A stretch of DNA of 64,000 bases from Mesohalobacter salilacus (lineage in GTDB: Bacteria; Bacteroidota; Bacteroidia; Flavobacteriales; Flavobacteriaceae). Below, in pieces: positions 28,241 to 37,157 of this stretch; the first letter of the stretch is position 1; each line of letters starts with the position of its first letter. The stretch is from contig RRZV01000083.1 of NCBI GenBank assembly GCA_003931895.1, positions 1-64,000 on the forward strand. The letters are read 5' to 3'. The translations under genes were made by a program, and so were the position numbers. The notes beneath the pieces were generated by a model. It searched no databases and was not told the origin of the DNA. It saw only the letters and a program-made list of their open reading frames with translations.

Positions 28241-28852
28241 ATGCTCACAAGTGTAATTATTTCTGTAATACTAGGTTTAGCCTTTTTGTCGATAGCTATT
28301 TTTTACAAGAAAAAATCAGCACTTAGGATTATACTTGGCACTATGGGAATAGTGCTACTGTTTTACGGTGGTTTTAGTTATGGCGCATTAAGACCAATAG
28401 CCGATATAGAAACATTTGATGTTGGAAATAAAACTAAAATTGAGTATCCAATAAAAAATGTTCAGGTGATATCTCCGGTTGAAGGAGATACAGTAAATTG
28501 TAGAATACTTAGTATGGGTGTATATCCTAAAGATCATAATAAAGATATTTGGGTGCTATTAAGGCCGTCTGATAAAAAATACTATCCGCAGTCTGATTAC
28601 ACAAACACCTCTTACAAAGAAAATGGCAAATGGCAAGTCGTTACAAGATTTGGCGGTGACAAAGGCGAAACATTTGATTTAGTGGTTTATGAAACTGATT
28701 CATTAGCTTCAGATTTTTTTAGTAATACTATAGCCGATTGGAAAAAAACAGGTGAATACGAAGGCTTGTCAAGTGCAGTTTTACCTCCAGGCGCTAAAGA
28801 AATTGATAGAATTCAAGTGACTTTAAAAAACGATTGTAGAGATATTTTTTAG
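28241..28852 (+). CDS. Hypothetical membrane protein
   Basis: The 203-residue protein begins with two hydrophobic segments (about 1-22 and 29-50) and continues as a beta-rich soluble domain (about 65-190) with VISPVEGDTVNCRILSMGVY and KDIWVLLRPSDKKYYPQSD. I do not recognise a family. The soluble part looks like an extracytoplasmic beta-sandwich. It stands alone between the amidase operon and the next small gene, with gaps of 97 and 81 bp. Confidence 0.65.
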   Translation: MLTSVIISVILGLAFLSIAIFYKKKSALRIILGTMGIVLLFYGGFSYGALRPIADIETFDVGNKTKIEYPIKNVQVISPVEGDTVNCRILSMGVYPKDHNKDIWVLLRPSDKKYYPQSDYTNTSYKENGKWQVVTRFGGDKGETFDLVVYETDSLASDFFSNTIADWKKTGEYEGLSSAVLPPGAKEIDRIQVTLKNDCRDIF

Positions 28853-28901
28853 TTTTTTAATTTTTAAAATATTATTATCATTTTCAACCAAGCATGTTCA
28901 T

Positions 28902-28909
28902 TATATTTG
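28902..28909 (+). promoter_or_regulatory. -7 box for the 28934 gene and GH3 fusion
   Basis: TATATTTG is an exact TAnnTTTG match. It overlaps the upstream in-frame ATG at 28907, which therefore cannot be the translation start, and supports ATG 28934. Confidence 0.6.
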
Positions 28910-28933
28910 CTTCTTATTTATTCAATTAAACTT

Positions 28934-29416
28934 ATGCTAATAGATTTTAATGAACTTTCAAACTCTTCTCGGATTTGGATATATCAATGTAACAGAAGCT
29001 TTAACAATGAAGAAATAGAAAAGATTTCAAAAGATATTGAAACTTTTTTAGAAGCTTGGGTTGCTCATGGACAAGAGCTCAAAACATCTTATCTTATAAA
29101 GTATAAGCGTTTTATCGTGATTAGCGTAGACGAAAGCCAATCTTCTGCTTCGGGTTGTTCCATAGACACTTTGGTAAGATTTATTCAAGGTCTAGAGCAA
29201 GAATACAATGTAGATTTGTTAGATAAAATGAATGTATCATATAAACATGGTCAACATATAGCTTTTAAGCCGCTTTTAGATTTTAAAAAGATGGTTAAGC
29301 AAAGAGCCGTAAATGCTAATACCATTGTGTTTAATAATTTGGTTGAAACCAAACAGGAACTTGAAGACTATTGGGAAGTTCCTTTAAAAGACAGTTGGCA
29401 CGCCAGATTTCTTTAA
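28934..29416 (+). CDS. Conserved hypothetical protein
   Basis: The 160-residue protein starts MLIDFNELSNSSRIWIYQ and has no signal peptide, membrane segment or P-loop. Relatives in flavobacteria are often labelled ABC transporter ATPase, but no Walker A or signature motif exists here, so that label looks wrong. Conserved-looking parts are the stretch around FLEAWVAHGQELKTSY and VDESQSSASGCSIDTLVRF. A cytoplasmic protein of unknown role. The start is fixed by the -7 box, which overlaps the earlier ATG. The GH3 fusion follows after 14 bp and is probably co-transcribed. Confidence 0.8.
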   Translation: MLIDFNELSNSSRIWIYQCNRSFNNEEIEKISKDIETFLEAWVAHGQELKTSYLIKYKRFIVISVDESQSSASGCSIDTLVRFIQGLEQEYNVDLLDKMNVSYKHGQHIAFKPLLDFKKMVKQRAVNANTIVFNNLVETKQELEDYWEVPLKDSWHARFL

Positions 29417-29430
29417 AAACACAGATCTAA

Positions 29431-32331
29431 ATGAAATACTTTTACAGCTTAGCTTTAGTTTTTTTTTGCTTCACGTTATTTTCTCAAACCTATTCATATA
29501 AACCTTTACAAACTCAAGATAGTTTAGTTCAAAAACAATGGGTAGATAGTTTATATAATGCCATGAATCTTGATGAAAAAATTGGTCAACTCTTCATGGT
29601 TGATGTATTTTCTAAAAACCCACGAGTTGATATTGAAAAACTCATTAAAAAATATCATATTGGAGGTATCATTTTTTCTAAAGGTGGACCCTTACAACAA
29701 GCTCACTTAACCAACAAATACCAAGAGCTGAGCGATACTCCTTTAATGATTGCTATGGACGCTGAATGGGGCTTAGCTATGCGCTTAGACTCGACTTATG
29801 CTTTTCCTTGGAATATGACTTTAGGGGCGATAAAAGATAAAAGCACAGTCAAAGAGGTTGCTCTACAAATTGCCAAGCATAACAAACGAATGGGAGTCCA
29901 TATTAATTTTGCGCCTGTTGTAGATATTAATACCAATCCTAAAAATCCAATTATTGGAAACCGTTCTTTTGGAGAAAACAAATATAATGTCACCGAAAAA
30001 GCAAAACTATTTGTTGAGGCTTTTGATGAAGTAGGTATTTTATCCAGTGCAAAACACTTCCCAGGTCACGGTGATACCGATAAAGATTCCCATAAAACAT
30101 TACCGTCTATTCAATTTTCAAAACAACGTTTAGACAGCGTAGAGTTGTTTCCTTTTAAACATTTGGTCAACAGCAATTTAAGTAGTATGATGGTAGCTCA
30201 CTTAAATGTTCCAGCATTAGAACCACAAAGCAATTTACCGACTTCGCTTTCTAAAAATGTAGTCACAGGATTAATCAAGGAGAAATTAGGGTTTGAGGGT
30301 TTAATTTTTACAGATGCCTTAAACATGAAAGGTGTTGCTAATTTTGATGAACCTGGCGAAATTGATTTACAAGCCTTTATAGCGGGCAACGATATTCTTT
30401 TAATTTCTGAAGATGTACCCTTAGCAATTAAAAAAATAAAAAAAGCATATAAAAAAGAACAAATAACAGAAGCGCGTTTAGCCTACTCCGTAAAAAAAAT
30501 ACTCTATGCCAAGTATAAAGCGGGCTTATCAAAGTATCAACCGATTGACACTCAAAACTTAGTCAAAAATTTAAACACAAAAAATAATGACGCCGTTTAC
30601 ATGAAGGCGGTTGCCAACGCCATCACCGTTGTAAAAAACAATGCCGATATTTTGCCCTTTAAAAATTTAGACACAGAGCGCGTTGCTTATCTTAAAATGG
30701 GTGAAGCTCAAAATGAATATTTTCTGGAGGTTTTAAATCGCTACGATCAAGTAGATACTATTGATTCAGATTTACTTTTAAGTGAAAAGATCCAAAAGCT
30801 AAAGACTTATGATAAGTTAATTATAGGGCATCATACCTCAAATGCCTCTCCTTGGAAATCATTTAAATTTACAGAGAAAGAGCTTGTGGCTTTACACGAA
30901 ATTAGCCTAAAAATACCTGTCATATTAGTCAACTTCTCCAGTCCTTATGCCTTAAGCGATATAAAAAGTAGCGTTAATATTAAGTCCGTCGTTCAAGCTT
31001 ATCAAAATTCTGATTTGGCACAATCTGCTGCAGCTCAGATATTATTTGGCGCAAGACCTGCTCAAGGAAAATTACCTGTAAGCATAAGCAAGATTTATCC
31101 TGAAGGTTCTGGTTATCGTTTTAATTCAGTTAAAAGACTCGCTTACGGTTTTGCAGAAAATCAAGGCATGAACCCTAATTTTGAAGCTAAAATTGATTCT
31201 ATTGCTCGCTATGCCATTGATAACAAAATGACGCCTGGTGCTCAAATCCTGATAGCTAAAAATGGCGTTAGCATCTATCAAAAAAACTTTGGCTATCATA
31301 CCTATCAAAACAAAGTTAAAGTCAAAGATAAGGATGTATATGATTTAGCTTCTTTAACTAAAATTTTATCAACTTTACCACTGTTTATGCGTTTAGAAGA
31401 AGACAAAAAAGTTGATATCAACGATAATTTATACGAGCATATCCCAGAATTGTTTAATACCAATAAAGCTGAAATCGATTTTAAGCATATGCTTTCACAT
31501 TATGCGAAACTTCAATCGTGGATACCCTTTTATTTAGAAACTTTGGAGCAACCTGAAACTTATTTTAAAAATAAACCCGATTTAGAGTATTCCACTCAAG
31601 TCGCTGAAAACTTTTATGTAAGAAACGATTATCGCGATAGCATCTATACAAAAATATTTGAAAGTGAATTGCGCACTAAATTAGAATACAAATACAGTGA
31701 TTTACCATTTTATTTACTTCAAAGAATTATAGAAAATTACAATGATGAAAGTTTAAAATCTACAATAGAAGAACAGTTTTATAGTAAAATGGGGATAAAC
31801 AGAATGCGTTATTTACCATTAAAATATTTTAATTTAGAGCATATTATACCAACTGAAAACGATACCATGTGGAGAAACCAACTGCTTAAAGGATATGTTC
31901 ATGATCAAGGTGCAGCACTTTTAGGCGGTATTGGTGGTCATGCCGGATTGTTTGCCAATGCTAATGCTGTAGCTAAATTTATGCAGATGTATATCAATGG
32001 TGGGCGTTATGGTGATGCTCAACTTTTACAGGCTACTACAATTGATAAGTTTAATACCTGTTATTTCTGTGAAGATGATGTCAGAAGAGGCGTTGGTTTT
32101 GATAAGCCTCAACTCGATGAAATTGGACCAACATGCGGTTGCCTTTCAATGACGAGCTTTGGCCATAGTGGATTTACTGGCACCTATGCTTGGGCTGATC
32201 CTGAAGAAAATATTGTTTACGTTTTTCTTTCCAATAGAATTCATCCCGATATGAGTAACAAAAAATTAATTACTGAAAACGTCAGAACTGAAATACAAAA
32301 AATCATTTACGAATACATAAGCAAACTATAA
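29431..32331 (+). CDS. GH3 beta-N-acetylglucosaminidase fused to a serine beta-lactamase-fold domain
   Basis: The 966-residue exported protein (signal peptide to about residue 18) has two enzymatic parts. The GH3 domain carries the NagZ-type signature KHFPGHGDTDKDSH (208-221, His-Asp acid/base loop) and nucleophile D295 in IFTDALNMKG, followed by a GH3 C-terminal domain to about 570. From about 580 on is a class-C beta-lactamase/esterase-like domain with S641-x-x-K644 (SLTK), Y755-S-D and a GHSG element near 905. It probably trims peptidoglycan or chitin-derived GlcNAc in the periplasm; the second domain may be a peptidase, esterase or non-catalytic. All catalytic positions look intact. Confidence 0.9.
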   Translation: MKYFYSLALVFFCFTLFSQTYSYKPLQTQDSLVQKQWVDSLYNAMNLDEKIGQLFMVDVFSKNPRVDIEKLIKKYHIGGIIFSKGGPLQQAHLTNKYQELSDTPLMIAMDAEWGLAMRLDSTYAFPWNMTLGAIKDKSTVKEVALQIAKHNKRMGVHINFAPVVDINTNPKNPIIGNRSFGENKYNVTEKAKLFVEAFDEVGILSSAKHFPGHGDTDKDSHKTLPSIQFSKQRLDSVELFPFKHLVNSNLSSMMVAHLNVPALEPQSNLPTSLSKNVVTGLIKEKLGFEGLIFTDALNMKGVANFDEPGEIDLQAFIAGNDILLISEDVPLAIKKIKKAYKKEQITEARLAYSVKKILYAKYKAGLSKYQPIDTQNLVKNLNTKNNDAVYMKAVANAITVVKNNADILPFKNLDTERVAYLKMGEAQNEYFLEVLNRYDQVDTIDSDLLLSEKIQKLKTYDKLIIGHHTSNASPWKSFKFTEKELVALHEISLKIPVILVNFSSPYALSDIKSSVNIKSVVQAYQNSDLAQSAAAQILFGARPAQGKLPVSISKIYPEGSGYRFNSVKRLAYGFAENQGMNPNFEAKIDSIARYAIDNKMTPGAQILIAKNGVSIYQKNFGYHTYQNKVKVKDKDVYDLASLTKILSTLPLFMRLEEDKKVDINDNLYEHIPELFNTNKAEIDFKHMLSHYAKLQSWIPFYLETLEQPETYFKNKPDLEYSTQVAENFYVRNDYRDSIYTKIFESELRTKLEYKYSDLPFYLLQRIIENYNDESLKSTIEEQFYSKMGINRMRYLPLKYFNLEHIIPTENDTMWRNQLLKGYVHDQGAALLGGIGGHAGLFANANAVAKFMQMYINGGRYGDAQLLQATTIDKFNTCYFCEDDVRRGVGFDKPQLDEIGPTCGCLSMTSFGHSGFTGTYAWADPEENIVYVFLSNRIHPDMSNKKLITENVRTEIQKIIYEYISKL

Positions 32332-32393
32332 TTTTGGAATTTCTTAAGACTGAAACCTTAGAATTAGAATTATCTTAGTGCAAAATTTTATAA

Positions 32394-33521
32394 ATGAAAA
32401 TAGCAATCGTTTGCTACCCAACTTTCGGTGGAAGTGGAGTAGTGGCAACTGAATTAGGCATAGGCTTGTCTAACAGAGGACATGAAGTCCATTTTATCAC
32501 CTACAAACAGCCTGTTAGACTAGAGTATTTATCTGCTAATATTCACTTTCATGAAGTTTCAGTACCTGAATATCCCTTATTTCATTATCAACCCTATGAA
32601 TTGGCTTTGTCAACAAAATTGGTTGATACCATAAAAAAATATAATATAGATATTTTACACGTGCATTACGCTATTCCTCATGCATATGCTGGTTATATGG
32701 CCAAACAAATGCTGAAAGAAGATGGTTATGAAATCCCTATGATGACAACGCTTCATGGTACCGACATAACTTTAGTTGGTAGCCATAATTTTTATAAAGG
32801 CGCAGTCAATTTTAGTATTAATAAAAGTGATTGTGTGACTTCTGTTTCAAAGAGTTTAAAAGACGATACTTTACGGATATTTGATATTAAAAATGATATT
32901 CACGTTGTTCCAAACTTTATAGATATAGACAATCTTAATGATGATGTTGAAGATTGTCAAAGACACACTATGGCCGATGAAGATGAGATGATTATTACAC
33001 ATGTCAGTAACCTGAGACCTGTAAAGCGCATAGATGATGTCGTAAAAATATTTGCTAAAGTATTAGAACACCAAAAAGCTAAGCTCATCATTATAGGTGA
33101 CGGTCCGGAGCGTGATAAAGCCGTAAATATTGCCATTGATTTAGGCGTTAGAGATCGTGTGATTTTTATGGGGAAAAGTAATGATATTGAAAAAATACTA
33201 TGTTTTTCCGACTTATTTTTGTTGCCTTCAGAAAAAGAAAGCTTTGGTCTCGCTGCCCTTGAAGCTATGGCTCATGGCGTTCCTGTAATTTCAACTAATA
33301 CAGGAGGTTTACCAGAAGTTAATATTCAGGGTCAATCAGGCTATTTAAGCGATGTAGGTAATATAGAGGAAATGGCTGAAAATGCTTTGAAAATTTTACA
33401 AAATCGTGAAACCCATCAAAGTTTTAAAGATGCTGCTAAGTCACGAGCCAACGAATTTGATATTAAAAATATTATCAAATCTTATGAAGCACTTTATGAA
33501 TCAATGCTTGTCAAAGCTTAG
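32394..33521 (+). CDS. bshA: N-acetyl-alpha-D-glucosaminyl L-malate synthase BshA
   Basis: The 375-residue GT4 glycosyltransferase catalyses the first step of bacillithiol synthesis, transferring GlcNAc from UDP-GlcNAc to L-malate. The N-terminus MKIAIVCYPTFGGSGVVATELG and the stretch TLHGTDITLVGSH are typical of BshA rather than other GT4 enzymes; the C-terminal half has the donor site with SEKESFGLAALEAMAHG and PVISTNTGGLPE. A weak -7 box (TATCTTAG, 32371-32378) precedes it. The last four bases overlap the stop of the convergent mscS gene. Confidence 0.94.
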   Translation: MKIAIVCYPTFGGSGVVATELGIGLSNRGHEVHFITYKQPVRLEYLSANIHFHEVSVPEYPLFHYQPYELALSTKLVDTIKKYNIDILHVHYAIPHAYAGYMAKQMLKEDGYEIPMMTTLHGTDITLVGSHNFYKGAVNFSINKSDCVTSVSKSLKDDTLRIFDIKNDIHVVPNFIDIDNLNDDVEDCQRHTMADEDEMIITHVSNLRPVKRIDDVVKIFAKVLEHQKAKLIIIGDGPERDKAVNIAIDLGVRDRVIFMGKSNDIEKILCFSDLFLLPSEKESFGLAALEAMAHGVPVISTNTGGLPEVNIQGQSGYLSDVGNIEEMAENALKILQNRETHQSFKDAAKSRANEFDIKNIIKSYEALYESMLVKA

Positions 33522-34444
33522 TTAGTATTGTGGTTTTTAATTTCTAAAGTTTCAGAACGGAATTTATTTTTACCGAAATCTAATGTTCGTATTGGGAATG
33601 GGATATTGATGTTATTTTCGTTATAAGCTTTCTTAATGGCTAAAATAGCTTTATGCTTAGCTATAAATTCATCTTTTGCATTGCGTTCTTTTATCCAAAA
33701 TCTGACTTGATAATTTATAGAACTATTTCCGAATTCTGTGTAAAAAAATTCTACTTTTTCTCCAGGGAGTTGAGGTAAAGCGTTTAGAATAGCTTTGACA
33801 GTAATTTTCTCAACTAACTCTAAATCACTTTCGTAACCTACACCACATTCAACAATAGCAATGCTCCTGTCGTCTGCACTTAAATTTTTAAAAGGATTTT
33901 CAACAATCTTTGAGTTAGGAATTGACACCAAATTTTGATCTGCAGTTTTTAATGTTAAACTTCTCAGGTTAATATCTGTTACAAAACCTTCAAACCCATT
34001 AGTCTCTACCCAGTCACCAATCTGTATTTTTGGAATAAAACTAAGAATAACGCCTGAAAACGTATTATTTAAAGTGCCTTGAAGAGCTAAACCTACAGCT
34101 AAACCAGCTACACCGGCAGCTCCTAAAACCGCTGTTAATACCGAACTTAAATTTAATATACCTAAGGCTATAAAAAAACCAACAAGTATTATTATAGCTT
34201 TGTAAATTCTAATGGTTATAACCCTTACCGAATGTTGCGCAGAAGTACGAAGTATTATACGGTTAAGAAGTTTAGCAGTTAAATTTGCTAAAACTATAAA
34301 GAAAACAAATACAACCACAGCCAATAAAAAATTGGGTAAGCTCAATATTGCAGAGTCTACCCAATCATTAATTTTATCGCTTAATTTATTCCAAGTGTTT
34401 TCAGTTTCGTTTAATATATCAGATGTATCTTGAAAATAAATCAT
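33518..34444 (-). CDS. Small-conductance mechanosensitive channel MscS family
   Basis: The 308-residue protein has three membrane segments in its first 130 residues, with the pore helix TM3 rich in Gly/Ala (LGAAGVAGLAVGLALQGTLNN) as in E. coli MscS. A cytoplasmic beta domain follows (IQIGDWVETNGFEGFVTDINLRS), then the vestibule domain. It opens under membrane tension to release osmolytes on hypo-osmotic shock. It overlaps the end of bshA by four bases on the opposite strand. A second, longer MscS homologue is encoded at 54896-56158. Confidence 0.93.
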   Translation of the reverse strand: MIYFQDTSDILNETENTWNKLSDKINDWVDSAILSLPNFLLAVVVFVFFIVLANLTAKLLNRIILRTSAQHSVRVITIRIYKAIIILVGFFIALGILNLSSVLTAVLGAAGVAGLAVGLALQGTLNNTFSGVILSFIPKIQIGDWVETNGFEGFVTDINLRSLTLKTADQNLVSIPNSKIVENPFKNLSADDRSIAIVECGVGYESDLELVEKITVKAILNALPQLPGEKVEFFYTEFGNSSINYQVRFWIKERNAKDEFIAKHKAILAIKKAYNENNINIPFPIRTLDFGKNKFRSETLEIKNHNTN

Positions 34445-34462
34445 GAGAATTTTAATTGCAAA

Positions 34463-34936
34463 TTAACGCAATTTTTTGGTCCATACGTCAAGCATCCAAC
34501 TTGTTTTTTCAAGTTCTCTAATATAAGCACCTATTAAATCAATAGTACCTTCATCACCAGCTTCATCTGCAACGCTAACTACTTTACGCATTTGAGAAAT
34601 AATAGTACCGTGATCTTCAAGTAAAGTATCTACCATTTTAGCATCGTCTAAATCAGCCTTAGATTCTTTTATGTTAGTTATCTTGAGATAATCAGATAAG
34701 TTGCTTTTAGGCGAGTGTCTCAATGTTAAGATGCGCTCTGCAATTTCGTCAACTTTTAGTTTTGCATCATCATACATTTCTTCAAATTTTTCATGCAAAT
34801 CGAAGAAATTAGTACCAATCACATTCCAGTGGAAATTTCTTAACTTTTGATAATATAAATGATAATCAGCTAATAAAATGTTGAGTTGGTCAACAGTGTT
34901 TGAAGTTTTGTCTTTGTCTAAATTTAAATAACTCAT
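34463..34936 (-). CDS. dps: Dps/ferritin-like DNA protection protein
   Basis: The 157-residue protein is a four-helix ferritin-like Dps. The ferroxidase ligands are visible in YYQKLRNFHWNVIGTNFFDLHEKFEEMYDDAKLKVDEIAERI (His, Asp and Glu of the inter-subunit site). Dps dodecamers oxidise Fe(II) with peroxide and protect DNA. It lies 18 bp upstream of mscS and may be co-transcribed. A -7 box TATATTTG is found 33 bp upstream of the ATG. No OxyR-type site was recognised. Confidence 0.93.
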   Translation of the reverse strand: MSYLNLDKDKTSNTVDQLNILLADYHLYYQKLRNFHWNVIGTNFFDLHEKFEEMYDDAKLKVDEIAERILTLRHSPKSNLSDYLKITNIKESKADLDDAKMVDTLLEDHGTIISQMRKVVSVADEAGDEGTIDLIGAYIRELEKTSWMLDVWTKKLR

Positions 34937-34968
34937 AGTTTTTATTTATTGATTTTTATTTTATAATA

Positions 34969-34976
34969 CAAATATA
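34969..34976 (-). promoter_or_regulatory. -7 box for dps
   Basis: The minus strand reads TATATTTG, an exact TAnnTTTG match, predicting a leader of about 27 nt before the dps ATG. Confidence 0.55.
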
Positions 34977-35035
34977 CAATAGTTAAATGTTTATAAGCTC
35001 TAATTGCCTTAGACTTAGCATAAGTTTAACGTCTT

Positions 35036-35329
35036 TTATCGATTGAGTTTTTGTTGTAATTGGTTTGAAATTTGTCCGCCTGAAACCCCGTAGCCATCTA
35101 CTAAAACGCCTTTTTTTCCGTCAGAAGTCGTGATAGCATATAAAATTGAGTTATCAGCAGGATTAGACATACCTTCAAACCTATGACATTCATCAACGTT
35201 AAACTCGTCAGGTCTATAAAATGTTCTATCTTGATTTTCAGATATTCTATCAGACTCCATATTAAAGTCAAGCGTGTAACCTTTGTTTTTGAGTTCATTA
35301 ATTTTTTGAGAAAGCGTAGTATTATTCAT
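35036..35329 (-). CDS. Conserved small protein of unknown function
   Basis: The 97-residue protein begins MNNTTLSQKINELKNKGYTLDFN and looks soluble, with an N-terminal helix and a mixed beta C-terminus (ILYAITTSDGKKGVLVDGYG). Homologues in this group are often called phosphoribosylpyrophosphate synthetase, but it is far too short and has no PRPP-binding loop, so that name is not supported. It overlaps by 8 bp the small membrane protein gene upstream and is probably translated from the same mRNA. Confidence 0.75.
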   Translation of the reverse strand: MNNTTLSQKINELKNKGYTLDFNMESDRISENQDRTFYRPDEFNVDECHRFEGMSNPADNSILYAITTSDGKKGVLVDGYGVSGGQISNQLQQKLNR

Positions 35330-35462
35330 GACTGTTAGATTTTTTATTAAATAAATTAAAGCTTAAAGGTAAAGCGAGAAAAAGAAAAAAATAGTATCCT
35401 GTAATAAGCCCTATGATAGCAATAATAAGACCTAATACATTTAAAATATTAATCCATTTCAT
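35322..35462 (-). CDS. 46-residue single-span membrane protein
   Basis: A short frame runs from ATG at 35462 to TAA at 35322. It encodes MKWINILNVLGLIIAIIGLI and then TGYYFFLFLALPLSFNLFNK followed by a short polar tail. One or two membrane segments fill most of it. Its last 8 bp overlap the start of the 97-residue gene, an arrangement typical of translational coupling. Codon use is like that of its neighbours. No function can be given, and it may be missed by automatic annotation because of its length. Confidence 0.55.
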   Translation of the reverse strand: MKWINILNVLGLIIAIIGLITGYYFFLFLALPLSFNLFNKKSNSHE

Positions 35463-35532
35463 AATTCTAAATATACAAAGTCGACTTTATAGTAATAATG
35501 AATTTGATAAGTTTTAACAAAAAAGAATTTAC

Positions 35533-36021
35533 CTAATACCAAATCAGTCCACGTCGATTTGATAAACTAGGTGAGTAGAGGAATGGATTACGTCTTGGTG
35601 TACCTGTTAATTTGTCAGCACGTTGGTAAACAGAATTTTTAACCCTAAATGAACCAGAATAAATCGGTTGATCATTGTAATCCATAAAAATTGAAGATTT
35701 TGAGTTGTCAATTTCTACTTCAAAATTTGAAAATTGAGCCATTTGGCGTTCAACAGCATCATTAAAGTTTTGATAGGAAAGTTGATTAGTTTTAGAAGCA
35801 GAAGCTTTTATAAAATCAAATGTGTTTTCTGCATTTGGCGAAGCAAATACATTGACATTTTTAACTAACAAATCAAACTCGTTTATAGTAAAATCTTGAT
35901 AAAGTGGAGATTGTATTTTGGGTGACAACTCATTAGCATCCAATGGAGGTAAGCTAAACTCTTGTGCAAAAGAAAGTTTAACTAGCATTAAGATGAACAG
36001 ATATGTCAGAAAATATTTCAT
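35533..36021 (-). CDS. Exported hypothetical protein
   Basis: The 162-residue protein has a clear signal peptide (MKYFLTYLFILMLVKLSFAQ) and a polar, Asn/Ser-rich mature part without recognised domains. No lipobox is seen, so it is probably periplasmic or secreted. The C-terminus is rich in Arg, Pro and Tyr (TPRRNPFLYSPSLSNRRGLIWY, split as TPRRNPFLYS and PSLSNRRGLIWY). It follows the tryptophan dioxygenase gene after 20 bp on the same strand, which may only reflect shared transcription. Confidence 0.7.
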   Translation of the reverse strand: MKYFLTYLFILMLVKLSFAQEFSLPPLDANELSPKIQSPLYQDFTINEFDLLVKNVNVFASPNAENTFDFIKASASKTNQLSYQNFNDAVERQMAQFSNFEVEIDNSKSSIFMDYNDQPIYSGSFRVKNSVYQRADKLTGTPRRNPFLYSPSLSNRRGLIWY

Positions 36022-36041
36022 TTAAAATAGTAAATCAAATT

Positions 36042-36950
36042 TTATACCACTTCATTAAATTCTAAAAAAGAGTCATCTTTCCATAGTTCAGGAAAAAACT
36101 GTCGCCCTTGATGTTTAGGGTGAAGGTACTTTTTCCATTCTGAACCTCCGGTGGCTTGCTTATTTTCACCTTTTTTGTCCAAATAATGTTGAGCAGTTTT
36201 TAAATGAACTAAAGGCCATTTTACATTATAAGCGTGGTCAAAAGTTTTCATTAATTTAATGAGTTGTTCTGAAGGATTATCAATATTGTTAAAACGTTCA
36301 GCAAGAGTTTGACCTTGCATTTCGGTAGCAAGTTCTTTTAGCTGATCAAGATATTTGTCTTCAAACAAACTTAAAGTCAATGTTTTAGAGCCATCTTCTG
36401 GATTATAACCTGCTGAACGCCAATATATATGTTCAAATATATCATCAATACTTGGCGAATCGGGTAGTAAGCTTTGCTTGTTTTGGTGTACAAGATTAAT
36501 TAATGGTGTACAATAAATTTCCAAAAATCTAAATTGCGCGCTTTGAAATCCACTTGCAGGAGTTAATGTCATTCTAAATTCATTATAATCGTCATAGCTC
36601 ATGCCATCTTTCATGACATCAAAAGAGGTAATGAGCATATCAGTGTAACGAATAAGTCGTTTGAGTTTGTCTTTAAAAATAGGCTCGTTCAAGTCGTCTT
36701 CAAAAACAATTTGCTTTATTTCGTGGGTCATCAATTTTAAAACCAATTCAGTGACCTGGTGATAAATGATAAAAACCGTTTCGTCTTTATAATTAGTTCG
36801 AGGTTTTTGGAGTGAAAGTAAAGTGTCAACTTCAACATAATCCCAATAAGTAATAGGTTTTGCGTGGAGTAAACCCTTAAGATAATTTGTAGGATTTTCA
36901 CCTAAGTCGGTATATTTTTGTTTCAGTGCTTTAATAATGTCATCAGACAT
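36042..36950 (-). CDS. Tryptophan 2,3-dioxygenase family protein
   Basis: The protein of 302 residues is a heme dioxygenase that would open the indole ring of tryptophan to N-formylkynurenine, the first step of the kynurenine pathway. It has the family pattern FIIYHQVTELVLKL (distal His), FRMTLTPASGFQSAQFR with the substrate-binding Arg, and near the C-terminus ATGGSEWKKYL. The frame extends to ATG 36968, but a -7 box lies at 36966-36973, so translation must begin further in; MSDDIIKALKQKY at 36950 fits the family. Other kynurenine-pathway genes are not adjacent. Confidence 0.9.
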   Translation of the reverse strand: MSDDIIKALKQKYTDLGENPTNYLKGLLHAKPITYWDYVEVDTLLSLQKPRTNYKDETVFIIYHQVTELVLKLMTHEIKQIVFEDDLNEPIFKDKLKRLIRYTDMLITSFDVMKDGMSYDDYNEFRMTLTPASGFQSAQFRFLEIYCTPLINLVHQNKQSLLPDSPSIDDIFEHIYWRSAGYNPEDGSKTLTLSLFEDKYLDQLKELATEMQGQTLAERFNNIDNPSEQLIKLMKTFDHAYNVKWPLVHLKTAQHYLDKKGENKQATGGSEWKKYLHPKHQGRQFFPELWKDDSFLEFNEVV

Positions 36951-36965
36951 AAACATAGTTTTGAA

Positions 36966-36973
36966 CAAAAATA
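36966..36973 (-). promoter_or_regulatory. -7 box for tryptophan dioxygenase
   Basis: The minus strand reads TATTTTTG, an exact TAnnTTTG match. It overlaps the longest possible ATG (36968) and so argues for translation from 36956 or 36950 with a very short leader. Confidence 0.5.
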
Positions 36974-37091
36974 CTAAATAAAATCATGATTTCTTTAATA
37001 GTATAAGGAAGCTTAGGTAATCTTAAGTTATATCAAATTCAAAGATCTATTTTACATAATATATATTATAATTTCAGTTTTAGACAAAAAA

Positions 37092-37157
37092 AATCATCGT
37101 AGATAAATATTACCAAATACCCCAAATAGATAATACATTTATTATTCTACGATGATT
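37092..37157. repeat. 12 bp inverted repeat in the gap between two minus-strand genes
   Basis: AATCATCGTAGA (37092-37103) and TCTACGATGATT (37146-37157) are perfect inverted repeats separated by 42 bp. A second short stem, TCTAACTT / AAGTTAGA (37226-37233 and 37244-37251), lies just behind the amine oxidase stop codon. The gap 36951-37256 has no other content I can support. Neither stem has a T run on the minus strand, so terminator function is uncertain. Confidence 0.45.

Noticed and set aside
28934-29416. ABC transporter ATPase label
   Set aside because: No Walker A, Walker B or signature motif in 160 residues.
35101-35298. 65-codon minus-strand frame overlapping the 97-residue gene
   Set aside because: Alternative frame of the same stretch; the 97-residue frame is longer and looks like a folded soluble protein.
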